Source: Cellvibrio mixtus subsp. mixtus J3-8 (lineage in GTDB: Bacteria; Pseudomonadota; Gammaproteobacteria; Pseudomonadales; Cellvibrionaceae). Taken from it: a stretch of 64,000 nucleotides of DNA. Of this stretch, positions 46,754-56,074 are shown piece after piece (position 1 is the first letter of the stretch; each line of letters begins with the position of its first letter). A program made the translations under genes and the position numbers. The stretch is taken from assembly GCF_000766945.1 (NCBI RefSeq), contig NZ_KN266212.1, forward strand, positions 140,796 through 204,795, written 5' to 3'. The notes under the pieces are model-generated. The model ran no database searches. It was not told the DNA's origin and was given only the letters and a program-made list of their open reading frames with translations.

Positions 46754-46805
46754 ATTTTAACCTCCTGGCGAAATTCCATTCTTATTACCCCACGTCAGCT
46801 GCCCC

Positions 46806-46835
46806 CAGGTTTTTACTAATCAGGTTTTTACTAAT
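46806..46835. repeat. 15-bp tandem direct repeat
   Basis: CAGGTTTTTACTAAT occurs twice head to tail (46806-46820 and 46821-46835) in the gap between the retropepsin and CPBP genes. It looks like a recent replication-slippage duplication. Confidence 0.85.
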
Positions 46836-47047
46836 AAAGGTTCGCCCGGGAGTTGTGAAACCCAATTTCATTGGTTTCCCATTTGCGCTGCCAGAATTCT
46901 GCTTCCATCGTTATTTCCTGCAATTGGTCATGTGCTGTAATTTTTTAATGGTGGCGCTTAAGTTAATATTTAGGGTGCGGGTTCCAGTGATGGAGTTTTA
47001 TCGGCAATTGACTGCAATACTCTAGAAACGAGCTGTACAGGTGAATA

Positions 47048-47638
47048 ATGAATAATAAACCGCAAACCCCCGGTTTGGGTGTGGTATTGGTCAGTCAAGC
47101 GGCAATTCTTGTGTTGGGGCTTGCTGGTATCTGGATATTGGATGTATCGCTTCCTGAAGCGAAGCTCGACGCGATAGTTGCAAGTGCTTTTGGAATAATC
47201 CTCGCTGTTGTTACGTTCGCCATTTTTTTAGCCATCTATCGTTTTGGTGGGCGCTTTGCCCAAATGTTGTTGGCGGATCTCCAGCGAGTGTGGGGACTGT
47301 TTCATGGATATTCATGGGGCAAAATTATTTTTGTAGCCGCGTTAGCGGGTATTGGCGAAGAATTATTATTTCGCGGGTTTTTTCAAACCTTGATGAGTGG
47401 CTATCTGCCGATAGGCTGGGCGATTTTAATTACATCGCTGGTGTTCGCTGCGTTGCATTATTTATCCCATGCGTATTTTATTTGCGCTGTGTTAATGAGT
47501 ATTGTTTTTGGTGTTGTGTATTACCTGTCTGGCAGCTTGGTGATGGTGATGGTGTGGCATGGGGTGTATGACTTGATTGCGCTTGCAGTACTGGTTAAGT
47601 ATCGTTATTTGATAAGCGCAAAGAAAGCGGGCTTATAA
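47048..47638 (+). CDS. CPBP-family intramembrane metalloprotease (Abi type)
   Basis: A 196-residue membrane protein with about six helices. The CPBP motifs are all present: Glu-Glu and Arg in GIGEELLFRGFF, His in FAALHYLSHAY and His in MVWHGVYDLIAL. Relatives include CAAX prenyl proteases and bacteriocin-immunity or stress proteins. The substrate is unknown. It lies alone on the plus strand; 294 bp upstream hold no gene other than the tandem repeat. A bidirectional terminator follows. Confidence 0.9.
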   Translation: MNNKPQTPGLGVVLVSQAAILVLGLAGIWILDVSLPEAKLDAIVASAFGIILAVVTFAIFLAIYRFGGRFAQMLLADLQRVWGLFHGYSWGKIIFVAALAGIGEELLFRGFFQTLMSGYLPIGWAILITSLVFAALHYLSHAYFICAVLMSIVFGVVYYLSGSLVMVMVWHGVYDLIALAVLVKYRYLISAKKAGL

Positions 47639-47777
47639 ACTATATAAATCGAAAACAAAACCAGGGATGTTTCGTAAAATTGTTTGCTGGCTAATGTTTT
47701 GTTGTCGTTCAAGCTTTATGCGGCCAATGTGAAAACCAATAAAGAACAGAAAACGAGGGAATAAACGTTTAAAAAAG

Positions 47778-47807
47778 AAAAAGCCGCAGTTAAATTTGCG
47801 GCTTTTT
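47778..47807. terminator. Bidirectional terminator between convergent genes
   Basis: AAAAAGCCGCA (47778-47788) and TGCGGCTTTTT (47797-47807) form an 11-bp stem with an 8-nt loop; T-runs exist on both strands. It sits between the plus-strand CPBP gene and the minus-strand hydroxylase gene. Confidence 0.93.
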
Positions 47808-47835
47808 GGTTTTACGTGAGCATTACTACGGTGGC

Positions 47836-48735
47836 TTAAAAGAAAATCAGGTAAATCAACCCGAGGTATAAACCGTATTGCAGGATGTAATACAACGGTT
47901 TGTTAAACGCTTTGATCTTCTTACCCACAATACGTACTTGATACAAATACGCAAACGCACGGTTTAAAAATCCAACTTTATCGCCTTGCACGTTTTTGGT
48001 CGCGGCGCCAGCGACAACCAGGCGTGAAAAAATCTCGTTAATCCAGTCTACCCATACAAAATCGACCGGGCGTTTTACGTCCAGAAACAGGATGATGCGG
48101 TTGTGATCAGTTTTGTTTTCGGCATAGTGGATGAAGGTTTCATCAAACATAACCGCTTCACCATCGCGCCAGGAATATTTCTGGCCATCGACCGAGATAT
48201 AGCAGTCATCATTGTTTGGAGTCACCAAGCCCAGGTGATAGCGCAGTGAGCCTGCATAGGGGTCGCGATGTTTGCCCAGGCGTGAACCGGGTGGCAGCAT
48301 CGTAAACATTGCACCTTTTACATTGGGCAATTGGCTAATCAGCTCTACCGTTTTCGGGCACAACTGCTCGGCTGATTTCAAATTCGCGCCGTACCATTTC
48401 AGGTAAAAACGCTTCCAGCCGGTGCGGAAAAATGAATTAAAGCCAAGGTCATCAAGGTCAGCGGACGCTTTGATATGGGCTTCTTTATTGAGGTTAATCG
48501 CCTCATCGCGGATCACTTCCCAATTGTCCTGCAAAACCTTCAGCTCGGGGAATTTCTCCACATCGATGTAAGCCGACTGGGTATCTTTGGAGAAAAAGTA
48601 GAACAGACAGTTGATCGGTGCGAGGAAATTGGAGTGATCAGTTAACTTGCGGGTGAACTTATCGTGTTGGACTACACCCCGGTTCTGAACATAAAGGGCG
48701 GCGAGGATAAATACGGCGAGAACGATTAATCCCAT
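47836..48735 (-). CDS. lpxO: Aspartyl/asparaginyl beta-hydroxylase family protein, LpxO-like
   Basis: A 299-residue Fe(II)/2-oxoglutarate dioxygenase-type membrane protein. The length and layout match LpxO, which hydroxylates a secondary acyl chain of lipid A. A transmembrane helix (1-22) precedes the catalytic domain with HRDPYAGSLRYHLGL and HYAENKTDHNRIILFLDV, which hold the His-x-Asp...His iron site and the Arg for 2-oxoglutarate. The C-terminus has another hydrophobic stretch (LYYILQYGLYLGLIYLIFF). The start at 48735 has GGGAG upstream; the frame extends to 48813. Aspartyl hydroxylase activity cannot be excluded. Confidence 0.85.
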   Translation of the reverse strand: MGLIVLAVFILAALYVQNRGVVQHDKFTRKLTDHSNFLAPINCLFYFFSKDTQSAYIDVEKFPELKVLQDNWEVIRDEAINLNKEAHIKASADLDDLGFNSFFRTGWKRFYLKWYGANLKSAEQLCPKTVELISQLPNVKGAMFTMLPPGSRLGKHRDPYAGSLRYHLGLVTPNNDDCYISVDGQKYSWRDGEAVMFDETFIHYAENKTDHNRIILFLDVKRPVDFVWVDWINEIFSRLVVAGAATKNVQGDKVGFLNRAFAYLYQVRIVGKKIKAFNKPLYYILQYGLYLGLIYLIFF

Positions 48736-48968
48736 AGGTAAAACTCCCGTTGGACTTAGGCAAGCGGGAACGATACCGACTGGTATGTAAAAACACAAGC
48801 TGATTAATGTCACCTTTTGCTGCTAATTGTATCCATTTGTAACACGGAACTTTCCTGAAAGAGGGAAGGTTTAAATGGCAGGTAACACAACCATTAATAA
48901 TTTAATGAAGCCTGGGGTTTCATTTTAATGCCATAAAGCTATTGAAAATTATAACCATACCGATCTGT

Positions 48969-49880
48969 CTAAGCTTTGCTCATGCATTTAATAGCGATTG
49001 CGGCCGCCGATGTACGATTCTCAACACCCAGCTTTTTAAAGATTTGCTCCAGGTGCTTATTCACAGTCCTTGGGCTCATCTCCAATATCTGGCCAATTTC
49101 GCGGTTGGTTTTACCGTTAGCAATCCACAGTAATACATCCGCTTCACGCCCCGTCACAGAAAATTGCTGCTTGAGGGCGAGGGTATCCCTGGCGGGCTCG
49201 TGGCAATGGCTCAGGCGTAGCAGATACTCCTTGCCATCAATAAGGTTGAGCATTTCCACATTCATCGCCTGGTTTAATCCGGCCAGTGTCAATTGACGGC
49301 CCGCCTCGGGTTTGTGGCTGAGCCAATCGCGTAACTGGTTATTAATGGAGTTGCTCAATAACGTGGATGCGTCCAATACACCGGCAGCATTCAGTAATTC
49401 ATAGACCTGCGGTGTTGCCCAGAGCAATTGCCCCTGTGCATTGAGCGTTAATAAATTCTGCCCTGCGGTATCCAGGGCCGCGCGTGCACTTTGGCTAATG
49501 CGTGCGTTCGCCAAATGCACGCGCATGCGTGCAATCAGTTCTTCGGGGTTAATCGGTTTGGTGATGTAATCCACACCGCCGGCACCCAGCCCCATGACAA
49601 CATGTTCGGTATCGCTTAAGCCGGTCATAAAGATAATCGGCACATCGGCGAGTTGCGGGTTTTGCTTCAAGCGCTTACAGGTTTCAAAACCATCCATGTT
49701 CGGCATGACTGCATCCAGCAAAATAATATCGGGGCGAATATTTTTTGTAATAGTGAGCGCCTGGGTTCCTTCCAATGCAACAAGTACGGTGAATTTTGCA
49801 TCTTCCAGCACATCGTTCAGCATATGAATACTGTCGATTGAGTCATCAACTACCAGTACTACATTCGTGGTGCTCATCAT
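48969..49880 (-). CDS. Response regulator with receiver and LuxR-type DNA-binding domains
   Basis: A 303-residue regulator. The receiver (~6-125) has VVDDS and phosphoacceptor Asp in ILLDAVMPNMDG, and Lys in ITKPINPEEL. A middle region (~140-230) resembles a degenerate PAS domain (LNAQGQLLWATPQVYELL). The LuxR/GerE helix-turn-helix is at the end: VTGREADVLLWIANGKTNRE ... MSPRTVNKHLEQIFKKLG. GGAGA lies before the start. It lies 14 bp downstream of the permease-fused kinase gene, its probable partner. Confidence 0.93.
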   Translation of the reverse strand: MMSTTNVVLVVDDSIDSIHMLNDVLEDAKFTVLVALEGTQALTITKNIRPDIILLDAVMPNMDGFETCKRLKQNPQLADVPIIFMTGLSDTEHVVMGLGAGGVDYITKPINPEELIARMRVHLANARISQSARAALDTAGQNLLTLNAQGQLLWATPQVYELLNAAGVLDASTLLSNSINNQLRDWLSHKPEAGRQLTLAGLNQAMNVEMLNLIDGKEYLLRLSHCHEPARDTLALKQQFSVTGREADVLLWIANGKTNREIGQILEMSPRTVNKHLEQIFKKLGVENRTSAAAIAIKCMSKA

Positions 49881-49894
49881 AATCGTCTCCAGTC

Positions 49895-52800
49895 TTAAAA
49901 TGGCTCAGCGGCGGCGGTGTACTGATCAATCAATTCGAGTATTTTTTCAAATTGAAAATTGGCGCTGTAGCTGGCGAGTTGTTGTAGTAATTGCGCATCC
50001 TGTTGCGGATAATGTCCATGGTGTTGTAGTTGTCGGATTTTTTCCTGCAACCCTTTTTTATGGCCGATGGCTGCAAGCCTGACTAATTCATCTAAATCAG
50101 AATCGTGTAGTGTGATGATGTTATTGCTTGCATCAGTTGCAATAATATTTTTTTCGCCAATTGTATTAATGTGCGTTTCAATATCCTTTTTCGTTTCGTT
50201 TTCATAACGCCAATTTATATTTAGCAGGCGCCCGATGTGATCCAACAGGAGCTGAATTCGCACGGGCTTAATAACGTAGGCATTGTGTAGCGGTAGTTCT
50301 TCGTCATCGTGTTCTGTTGGCAACTCTTTTCCTTCGCTGGCATCTGCAGAAACCATAATGATCGGCAATGCGTAATGGTTGTCGCGAATGGCTTGCGCCA
50401 GTTGCCAGCCATTCATACCTGGCATGGACACATCCAGCATGATTAAATCCGGCGCTGTTTCATTCTTGAATTCCTGGGCGAGGCGGGCAATAACATTGAG
50501 CGGATTATCCATTTCGATAATATCGAAACCGAGCGGTGTTAGCATGGCGCGCATCAGTTGCCGGTGTGATAACTCATCATCCACTAACATAATGCGTTGT
50601 ACAGGGCCGCGATAACCGTAAATAGTTTGCACCGGTGCGGTAATGGATTCAGTGTGCGGTTTATTGATGCTGGACAACATCAAGCTCGCTTTAAAAATAC
50701 TGCCTTTACCGGGAGTGCTGGAAACGGAAATATCACCGCCCATAATTTCGCTGAGCAAACGAGTGATGGTTAAACCGAGACCCGTTCCGGTCGCCGTAGA
50801 ACCGGGGCGACGCACACGTTCGAAGGGGCGAAAAATACGTTCAATATTTTCAGTGGCGATACCCTCGCCAGTATCGGTCACGGTAAATTCGGCAACCTGG
50901 CTGCGGTAGCGAATTTTAAAAGTGACACTGCCCTTATCAGTGTATTTAATCGCATTGGATAATAAATTAATTAAAATCTGGCGCAGGCGTTTTTCATCGG
51001 TGCGCACAAATTCCGGTAAGCGATCATTGCATTCAAAAATAAATTGCAAACCTTTGGCTTCAGCTTGCAGGCGAAACATGTGTACCAATTGTTCCAACAA
51101 TAAGGCGATGCGCACCTGATCCTGGTGTAAATCCAGGCGGCCCGCTTCGATTTTGGAGATATCCAGCAAGCCTTCGATTAAATCTGCCAGATGTTCGCCG
51201 CTGCGACGAATTACGCCCAGCGCATCGCGCCGGTGCGCAGGCATGCTGGGATCTTTTTCCAATAATTGTGCATAACCCAAAACTGCATTCAGCGGCGAAC
51301 GTAATTCGTGGCTGATACCGGTAAGGTAACGGCTCTTTGCAAGGTTCGCAGCTTCAGCTTCTTCTTTTGCCGCTTGCAATGCGCGGTCAGTGCGTTCGTG
51401 CGCATCAATTTCTTCCATTAATAAACGGGTTTGCCGCTGGGTTTCTTCCTGTGCAACAACACGGCTTTCATGGGCGAGCACAAATAACCAGCTCACTACA
51501 CCTGTCACAATGACTAATAGGAAAAATACTTTCCACAATGTTGCCTCCAGCAATGCGGCAGTCTCGGGTGCGTCTATCGGTGTCTGGAAATAAATCAGCG
51601 ATAGTAAAATTGCAGAAAGGCCATTAATGACCAGCACCAGAATTAAAAAATGGCCGAGGCGGGAATTGATATTATCGGTAATCGAGTGAGGTAGAAATTT
51701 TTTGAAAAAAATGCCGACTTGTTCAGTGTAATTCGCGCCCGGTTTGCAGTGATCATTACAGCGCGCATCCAGTGAGCAACACAGTGAGCAAATATGCCCG
51801 GCATACGCCGGGCAATATGTCATATCTTCCAATTCAAATTTGTGTTCGCAAATACAACAGGAAAGGCATGCATGTTTTTTGTCTTGCAAATTATGTTCGG
51901 CGGCCAAATTAACTGCAGGACGTGCGAGATAGTAGCGGCCTTTTGTTGCCCATGCGATTAACGGCGCGCATAAGAGCGCAACACCGAGCGCAATAAAATG
52001 TGAGAGCGCTTGCGCAATATCGCCCAACAGTCCGCTGTGGCAGGTGATGCCGGCAACAGAGGCAATCAGCATGGAACCGAAACCCACCGGGTTTATGTCA
52101 TAGAGATGCGCGCGTTTAAATTCAATATGTGGTGGGCTGAAACCCAGTGGTTTATTGATTACCAGGTCGGCCACTAATGAACCCAGCCAGGCAACAGCCA
52201 CTATGCCGTAGTAACCGAGCGTTTGTTCCAGTGCGCGGTAAACCCCCAGCTCCATCAGCAATAATGCAATCGCCACATTAAACACCAACCATACAACCCG
52301 TCCCGGATGGCTATGGGTTAAGCGTGAGAAAAAATTCGACCAGGCGATTGAGCCCGCGTAAGCATTGGTTACGTTAATTTTTAATTGGCTGATGATGACA
52401 AAAATACCGGCAACCGATAACGCGACCTCCGGTGAATTGGCGATATAGCTGAATGCCACCATGTACATGCGCGTGGGGTCGGCCGCTTCTTGCATGCCGA
52501 TGCCATGGTTAATCGCCAATACGGCAAGGAATGATCCCGCCAGGATTTTTATAGAGCCAATAACAATCCAGCCCGGACCACCGGCAATCAACGCCGCCCA
52601 CCAGCGCCATTTTTTTTCCGGTTGTGGTGCGGGCATAAAACGCAAAAAATCCACTTGCTCACCAATTTGCGCAATTAACGAAAACACCACAGCGGATGCC
52701 GCACCAAATAATAGAATGCTTATTCCCTGCGTATTTTCCGGCGGCAAACTGCCGGAAAATTCAGTCCAGCTTTCTACTGCACTGGCATCGGCATAAATAA

Positions 52801-53377
52801 TAAAAACAAATGGCAATAGTTGCAGCACAATCCACAGTGGTTGGCTCCACAATTGGAAGCGACTGATAAACGTAATGCCGTGGGTCACTAGCGGGATGAT
52901 CACCACTGAACTGATCAGATAACCCCATACCAGCGGAATTTTAAAAAGCAGGTCCAGCGCCATCGCCATAATGGCGGCTTCCAGCGCGAAAAAAATAAAG
53001 GTGAACGAAGCGTAAATCAGCGAGGTAATCGTTGAACCGATGTAACCAAACCCTGCACCGCGCGTCAGCAGGTCAATATCAACACCGTATTTGGCAGCGT
53101 AATAACTGATGGGGATTGCGGTTAAAAAAATAATCAGGCTTACCGCACAAATAGCGGCAACGGCATTATCAAATCCGTAGTGCAATGTAATCGCACCGCC
53201 AATCGCCTCTAATGCAAGAAATGAAATTGCGCCCAATGCTGTCGTTGCGACGCGCGCAGCCGACCATCGCCGTGCGCTTTTGGCGGTAAAGCGCAAGGCG
53301 TAATCTTCCAGTGTCTGGTTCGCGACCCACTGGTTGTAATTGCGCCGCACGCGAAAAATATGTTGCTTGGCGGTCAT
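49895..53377 (-). CDS. Hybrid sensor histidine kinase fused to an NCS1-permease-like domain
   Basis: A 1160-residue protein from the ATG at 53377, which has GGGGA upstream; a TTG-started frame opens at 53422. About 40-490 form an NCS1 (cytosine/purine/allantoin) permease-like domain with ~12 helices. At 504-544 a Cys-rich segment holds ten Cys in ~41 residues (SCCICEHKFE ... CPAYAGHICSLCC), suggesting metal binding. Two more helices (~576-595, 614-636) and a linker lead to HisKA with His690 (YLTGISHELRSPLNAVLGYAQ region), the ATPase, a receiver (~935-1055, LIMLDVSMPGMNG) and a helical tail. The permease may sense a nitrogenous ligand. The neighbours are an LuxR-type regulator and the amide importer. 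This is inference. Confidence 0.9.
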   Translation of the reverse strand: MTAKQHIFRVRRNYNQWVANQTLEDYALRFTAKSARRWSAARVATTALGAISFLALEAIGGAITLHYGFDNAVAAICAVSLIIFLTAIPISYYAAKYGVDIDLLTRGAGFGYIGSTITSLIYASFTFIFFALEAAIMAMALDLLFKIPLVWGYLISSVVIIPLVTHGITFISRFQLWSQPLWIVLQLLPFVFIIYADASAVESWTEFSGSLPPENTQGISILLFGAASAVVFSLIAQIGEQVDFLRFMPAPQPEKKWRWWAALIAGGPGWIVIGSIKILAGSFLAVLAINHGIGMQEAADPTRMYMVAFSYIANSPEVALSVAGIFVIISQLKINVTNAYAGSIAWSNFFSRLTHSHPGRVVWLVFNVAIALLLMELGVYRALEQTLGYYGIVAVAWLGSLVADLVINKPLGFSPPHIEFKRAHLYDINPVGFGSMLIASVAGITCHSGLLGDIAQALSHFIALGVALLCAPLIAWATKGRYYLARPAVNLAAEHNLQDKKHACLSCCICEHKFELEDMTYCPAYAGHICSLCCSLDARCNDHCKPGANYTEQVGIFFKKFLPHSITDNINSRLGHFLILVLVINGLSAILLSLIYFQTPIDAPETAALLEATLWKVFFLLVIVTGVVSWLFVLAHESRVVAQEETQRQTRLLMEEIDAHERTDRALQAAKEEAEAANLAKSRYLTGISHELRSPLNAVLGYAQLLEKDPSMPAHRRDALGVIRRSGEHLADLIEGLLDISKIEAGRLDLHQDQVRIALLLEQLVHMFRLQAEAKGLQFIFECNDRLPEFVRTDEKRLRQILINLLSNAIKYTDKGSVTFKIRYRSQVAEFTVTDTGEGIATENIERIFRPFERVRRPGSTATGTGLGLTITRLLSEIMGGDISVSSTPGKGSIFKASLMLSSINKPHTESITAPVQTIYGYRGPVQRIMLVDDELSHRQLMRAMLTPLGFDIIEMDNPLNVIARLAQEFKNETAPDLIMLDVSMPGMNGWQLAQAIRDNHYALPIIMVSADASEGKELPTEHDDEELPLHNAYVIKPVRIQLLLDHIGRLLNINWRYENETKKDIETHINTIGEKNIIATDASNNIITLHDSDLDELVRLAAIGHKKGLQEKIRQLQHHGHYPQQDAQLLQQLASYSANFQFEKILELIDQYTAAAEPF

Positions 53378-53735
53378 GGTTTCCCCGTTAAACAGTTGTT
53401 CATCCGGGAACGTCTCGGTCAAAGTAAAAAGGCCTTTAAAATGCGCTTTGTTTGTGCAGCATCGGTAATAGCTATTGTGTTTTGGTGCATTTGATCTTTG
53501 CGCCTGCTCATAAATGCTGATAATTGCTGACGTTTAAAGCTTCCTCGCTTTATCCAGTCAATCACCGTACCAACTTTCACCTGTGAAGGGCCTTGGGAAA
53601 GATAGCGAAAGGCCACCAGTAACCCTTTTGTCAAAGTTTGCCAAATATGGACATGAGTGATAGCCTTGCCAAAATGTTGTTTTGGATATTGATATGTGCC
53701 TGGATGGCTTATTAACTTTCTGACAGGTGGTTTTA

Positions 53736-53969
53736 ATGAATATCAGCTTTACTGAAAAGCAGCAGCAATATATTGCTACACAAGTCAGCGGCGGCGATTA
53801 TCAGAATGCCAGTGAGGTTGTGCGGGATGCATTGCGACTCCATGAAATTTACCGTCATCGGATTGTCGAAGAGCTGCGTGCAGAAATTGCCAAAGGTTGG
53901 GATGGCCCGACCAGTAATAAAACCGTACAAGATATTATTGCCGCTAAAGGGAAAATCAAACCGAAGTGA
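53736..53969 (+). CDS. parD: ParD-type antitoxin
   Basis: A 77-residue antitoxin. The N-terminus (NISFTEKQQQYIATQV) is a ribbon-helix-helix DNA-binding domain, and GDYQNASEVVRDALRLHE is the ParD/CopG hallmark. AGGTGG lies before the ATG at 53736. The tail binds the toxin. The stop codon overlaps the parE GTG start. Expected to repress its own promoter together with the toxin. Confidence 0.93.
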   Translation: MNISFTEKQQQYIATQVSGGDYQNASEVVRDALRLHEIYRHRIVEELRAEIAKGWDGPTSNKTVQDIIAAKGKIKPK

Positions 53970-54271
53970 GATCACGGACGATTACGCATTACCTGCTATC
54001 AGCGCAGGCTGAAACAGACCTGGGAACAATTTTTGACTACACCGAAAAGGAGTTTGGCAAGGCTCAAGCATCGCGTTACCTGATGGCGCTTGATGCTATC
54101 TTTAATGATTTAATTAGTAATCCAACGTCAGGGCGTGAGCGCCCTGAAATACGCGCAAACCTGCGCAGTATTATTCACTCCTCGCATATCATTTTTTACC
54201 GGGTGCGCACCGACCATATTCGTATTGTTCGTGTGCTTCACGCCAGCCGCGATCTCTCTCGTGCCTTTTAA
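53966..54271 (+). CDS. parE: ParE/RelE-superfamily toxin
   Basis: A 101-residue toxin, with a GTG start overlapping the parD stop. The pattern YLLSAQAETDLGTIFDYTEKEFG, then LISNPTSGRERPEI and IIFYRVRTDHIRIVRVLHAS, is that of ParE. Known relatives inhibit DNA gyrase. It has the full length of the family. The module sits between the kinase gene and the amide importer, each facing away, which suggests insertion between them. Confidence 0.93.
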   Translation: MRSRTITHYLLSAQAETDLGTIFDYTEKEFGKAQASRYLMALDAIFNDLISNPTSGRERPEIRANLRSIIHSSHIIFYRVRTDHIRIVRVLHASRDLSRAF

Positions 54272-54556
54272 ACTCTGACCATAAATCCTTATGGATTTGT
54301 TCTCCATGCGTCAAATGACGTAGTGGTCTGTGTTATTTATCGAATGGTTTAAGCCGTCCCTCCCGCCTAGATTGGGAAGTGTGAAATCGCTTCCGCTGAC
54401 AAGCAATTTCCCCACGAACCTCACATTGGAAAGCCACTTGATTTGAATCACGGCAATATTGAACGAAACAATTCAGTGGTAACAGCTCGCAACTATTTCC
54501 ATCGTTAAATTTTTTTAGATCGGGATTTGCCACTCTTAATTACTTGAGGAAAGACC

Positions 54557-55813
54557 ATGAAAATGATCAAGCACAATAGATTGCATCTGGGCCGGCCCGC
54601 CAAAGCGGCCAGCACCTGGAAAAAATGTTTGCTAACACTTGCGGCATCCCTGGCCATTGGTAGTGCGCATGCTGCCGATGTAAATACCACCGGTTTGGCA
54701 GTGACTGATACCACCGTAAAAGTGGGCATCCTTCACTCGGTAACCGGCACTATGGCAATCAGTGAAACAGGTTCAGTGCAAGCAGAGAAATTGGCGATTG
54801 ACCAGATCAACGCAATGGGCGGTGTGTTGGGCCGCAAAATCGAATTTATCCAGGAGGATGGTGCGAGTGACTGGCCAACCTTCGCAGAGAAATCCAAAAA
54901 ATTGTTGGTGAACGATAAAGTTGCTGCGGTATTTGGTTGCTGGACTTCCGCATCGCGCAAAGCGGTATTGCCCATTTTCGAGCAGTACAACGGCATGCTT
55001 TATTACCCGACCTTTTACGAAGGCCTGGAGCAATCACCCAATGTGATTTACACCGGTCAGGAAGCGACGCAACAAATTATTGCGGGTATTGATTGGGTAG
55101 TGAAAACCAAAGGTGCGAAATCGTTCTACCTGCTCGGTTCAGATTATATTTGGCCGCGCACTTCCAACAAAATTGCGCGCAAGCACATTGAAAAATTAGG
55201 TTTGAGTGTAGTAGGTGAGGAATATTATCCACTGGGTCACACGCAATTTAACTCGGTGATCAACAAAATAAAATTGAAAAAACCGGATGTGATTTACGCA
55301 ATTGTTGTAGGCGGCTCTAACGTGGCTTTCTACAAACAATTGAAAGCGGCCGGTATCGATATGACCAAAGAGAAACCACTGGTATTGACCATCTCCGTAA
55401 CCGAAGACGAAATCCTTGGCATCGGCGGTGAAAACATGGTGGGTGCTTACGCGGCGATGAAATATTTCCAAAGCTTGCCGAACGACAATAACAAGAAATT
55501 TGTTGCTGACTTTAAAGCGAAATACGGTAAAGACATCGTGATTGGTGACGTAACCCAAGCGGCTTATCTCGGTCCCTGGTTGTGGAAAGCCGCAGTGGAA
55601 AAAGCCGGCTCATTTGATATCGATAAAGTTCGCGCTGCATCACCCGGCATAGAGTTGACTACTGCACCGGAAGGTTACGTAAAAGTTCACCCGAACCATC
55701 ACCTCTGGTCCAAAACCCGTATCGGCCACGCCCGTACCGACGGTCAGTATGACGTAGTGTTCGAGACTAAAGATTTGATCGAGCCGGATCCATTCCCGAA
55801 AGGTTATCAATAA
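54557..55813 (+). CDS. urtA: Urea/short-chain amide ABC transporter substrate-binding protein
   Basis: A 418-residue periplasmic binding protein, with a long Sec signal peptide ending at SAHA-AD (~40). The type I binding fold starts at VKVGILHSVTGTMAISE. GCWTSASRKAVLP, YYPTFYEG and GSDYIWPRTSNKIAR are typical of UrtA and the FmdD/amide group. GAGG lies before the ATG. With fmdA and fmdB downstream, the ligand may be formamide or another short amide, or urea. A hairpin right after the stop may favour higher levels of this subunit than of the membrane genes. Confidence 0.92.
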   Translation: MKMIKHNRLHLGRPAKAASTWKKCLLTLAASLAIGSAHAADVNTTGLAVTDTTVKVGILHSVTGTMAISETGSVQAEKLAIDQINAMGGVLGRKIEFIQEDGASDWPTFAEKSKKLLVNDKVAAVFGCWTSASRKAVLPIFEQYNGMLYYPTFYEGLEQSPNVIYTGQEATQQIIAGIDWVVKTKGAKSFYLLGSDYIWPRTSNKIARKHIEKLGLSVVGEEYYPLGHTQFNSVINKIKLKKPDVIYAIVVGGSNVAFYKQLKAAGIDMTKEKPLVLTISVTEDEILGIGGENMVGAYAAMKYFQSLPNDNNKKFVADFKAKYGKDIVIGDVTQAAYLGPWLWKAAVEKAGSFDIDKVRAASPGIELTTAPEGYVKVHPNHHLWSKTRIGHARTDGQYDVVFETKDLIEPDPFPKGYQ

Positions 55814-55821
55814 TAAAAATT

Positions 55822-55847
55822 ACAGCCAGCTGAAAAGCTGGCTGTTT
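55822..55847 (+). terminator. Hairpin after urtA, partial terminator or transcript stabiliser
   Basis: ACAGCCAGCT (55822-55831) and AGCTGGCTGT (55836-55845) form a 10-bp stem with a GAAA tetraloop. The T-run is short (TTTGAATTT), so termination would be partial. This position, between the binding-protein and permease genes, is common for stabilising or attenuating hairpins. Confidence 0.7.
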
Positions 55848-55876
55848 GAATTTACGAAAATGGTGATGAGTGAGGA

Positions 55877-56017
55877 GTAGAGTTCAATTTAAAACCATAT
55901 GAGGCATGGACGACCCACAGGGATGTGGGAAGTTTCTCGAAGCGCCGGGAGCGCGAAGAGAAGGCCGATTTGAGCCTACATGGACGTATTTACGGCGTGT
56001 TTTAAATTGAACTCTAC
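55877..56017. repeat. Palindromic intergenic repeat, copy A
   Basis: GTAGAGTTCAATTTAAAAC (55877-55895) and its exact complement (55999-56017) bracket a 141-bp element. Inside are a CCCACA/TGTGGG hairpin (55914-55929) and the segment GAGCCTACATGGACGTATTT (55972-55991) continuing to ACGGCGTG, shared with copy B at 61676-61781 with three mismatches in 28 bases. Non-autonomous mobile or REP-like element; no coding frame. Confidence 0.85.
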
Positions 56018-56074
56018 GCATCACTCCTGCGATGAAATAGCTAATTTTTTAAACGAGATGATGAGGATACAGCC

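Noticed and set aside
53419-53634. 71-codon minus-strand frame just upstream of the permease-kinase gene
   Set aside because: No ribosome-binding site; no recognisable domain; more likely leader DNA of the kinase operon.
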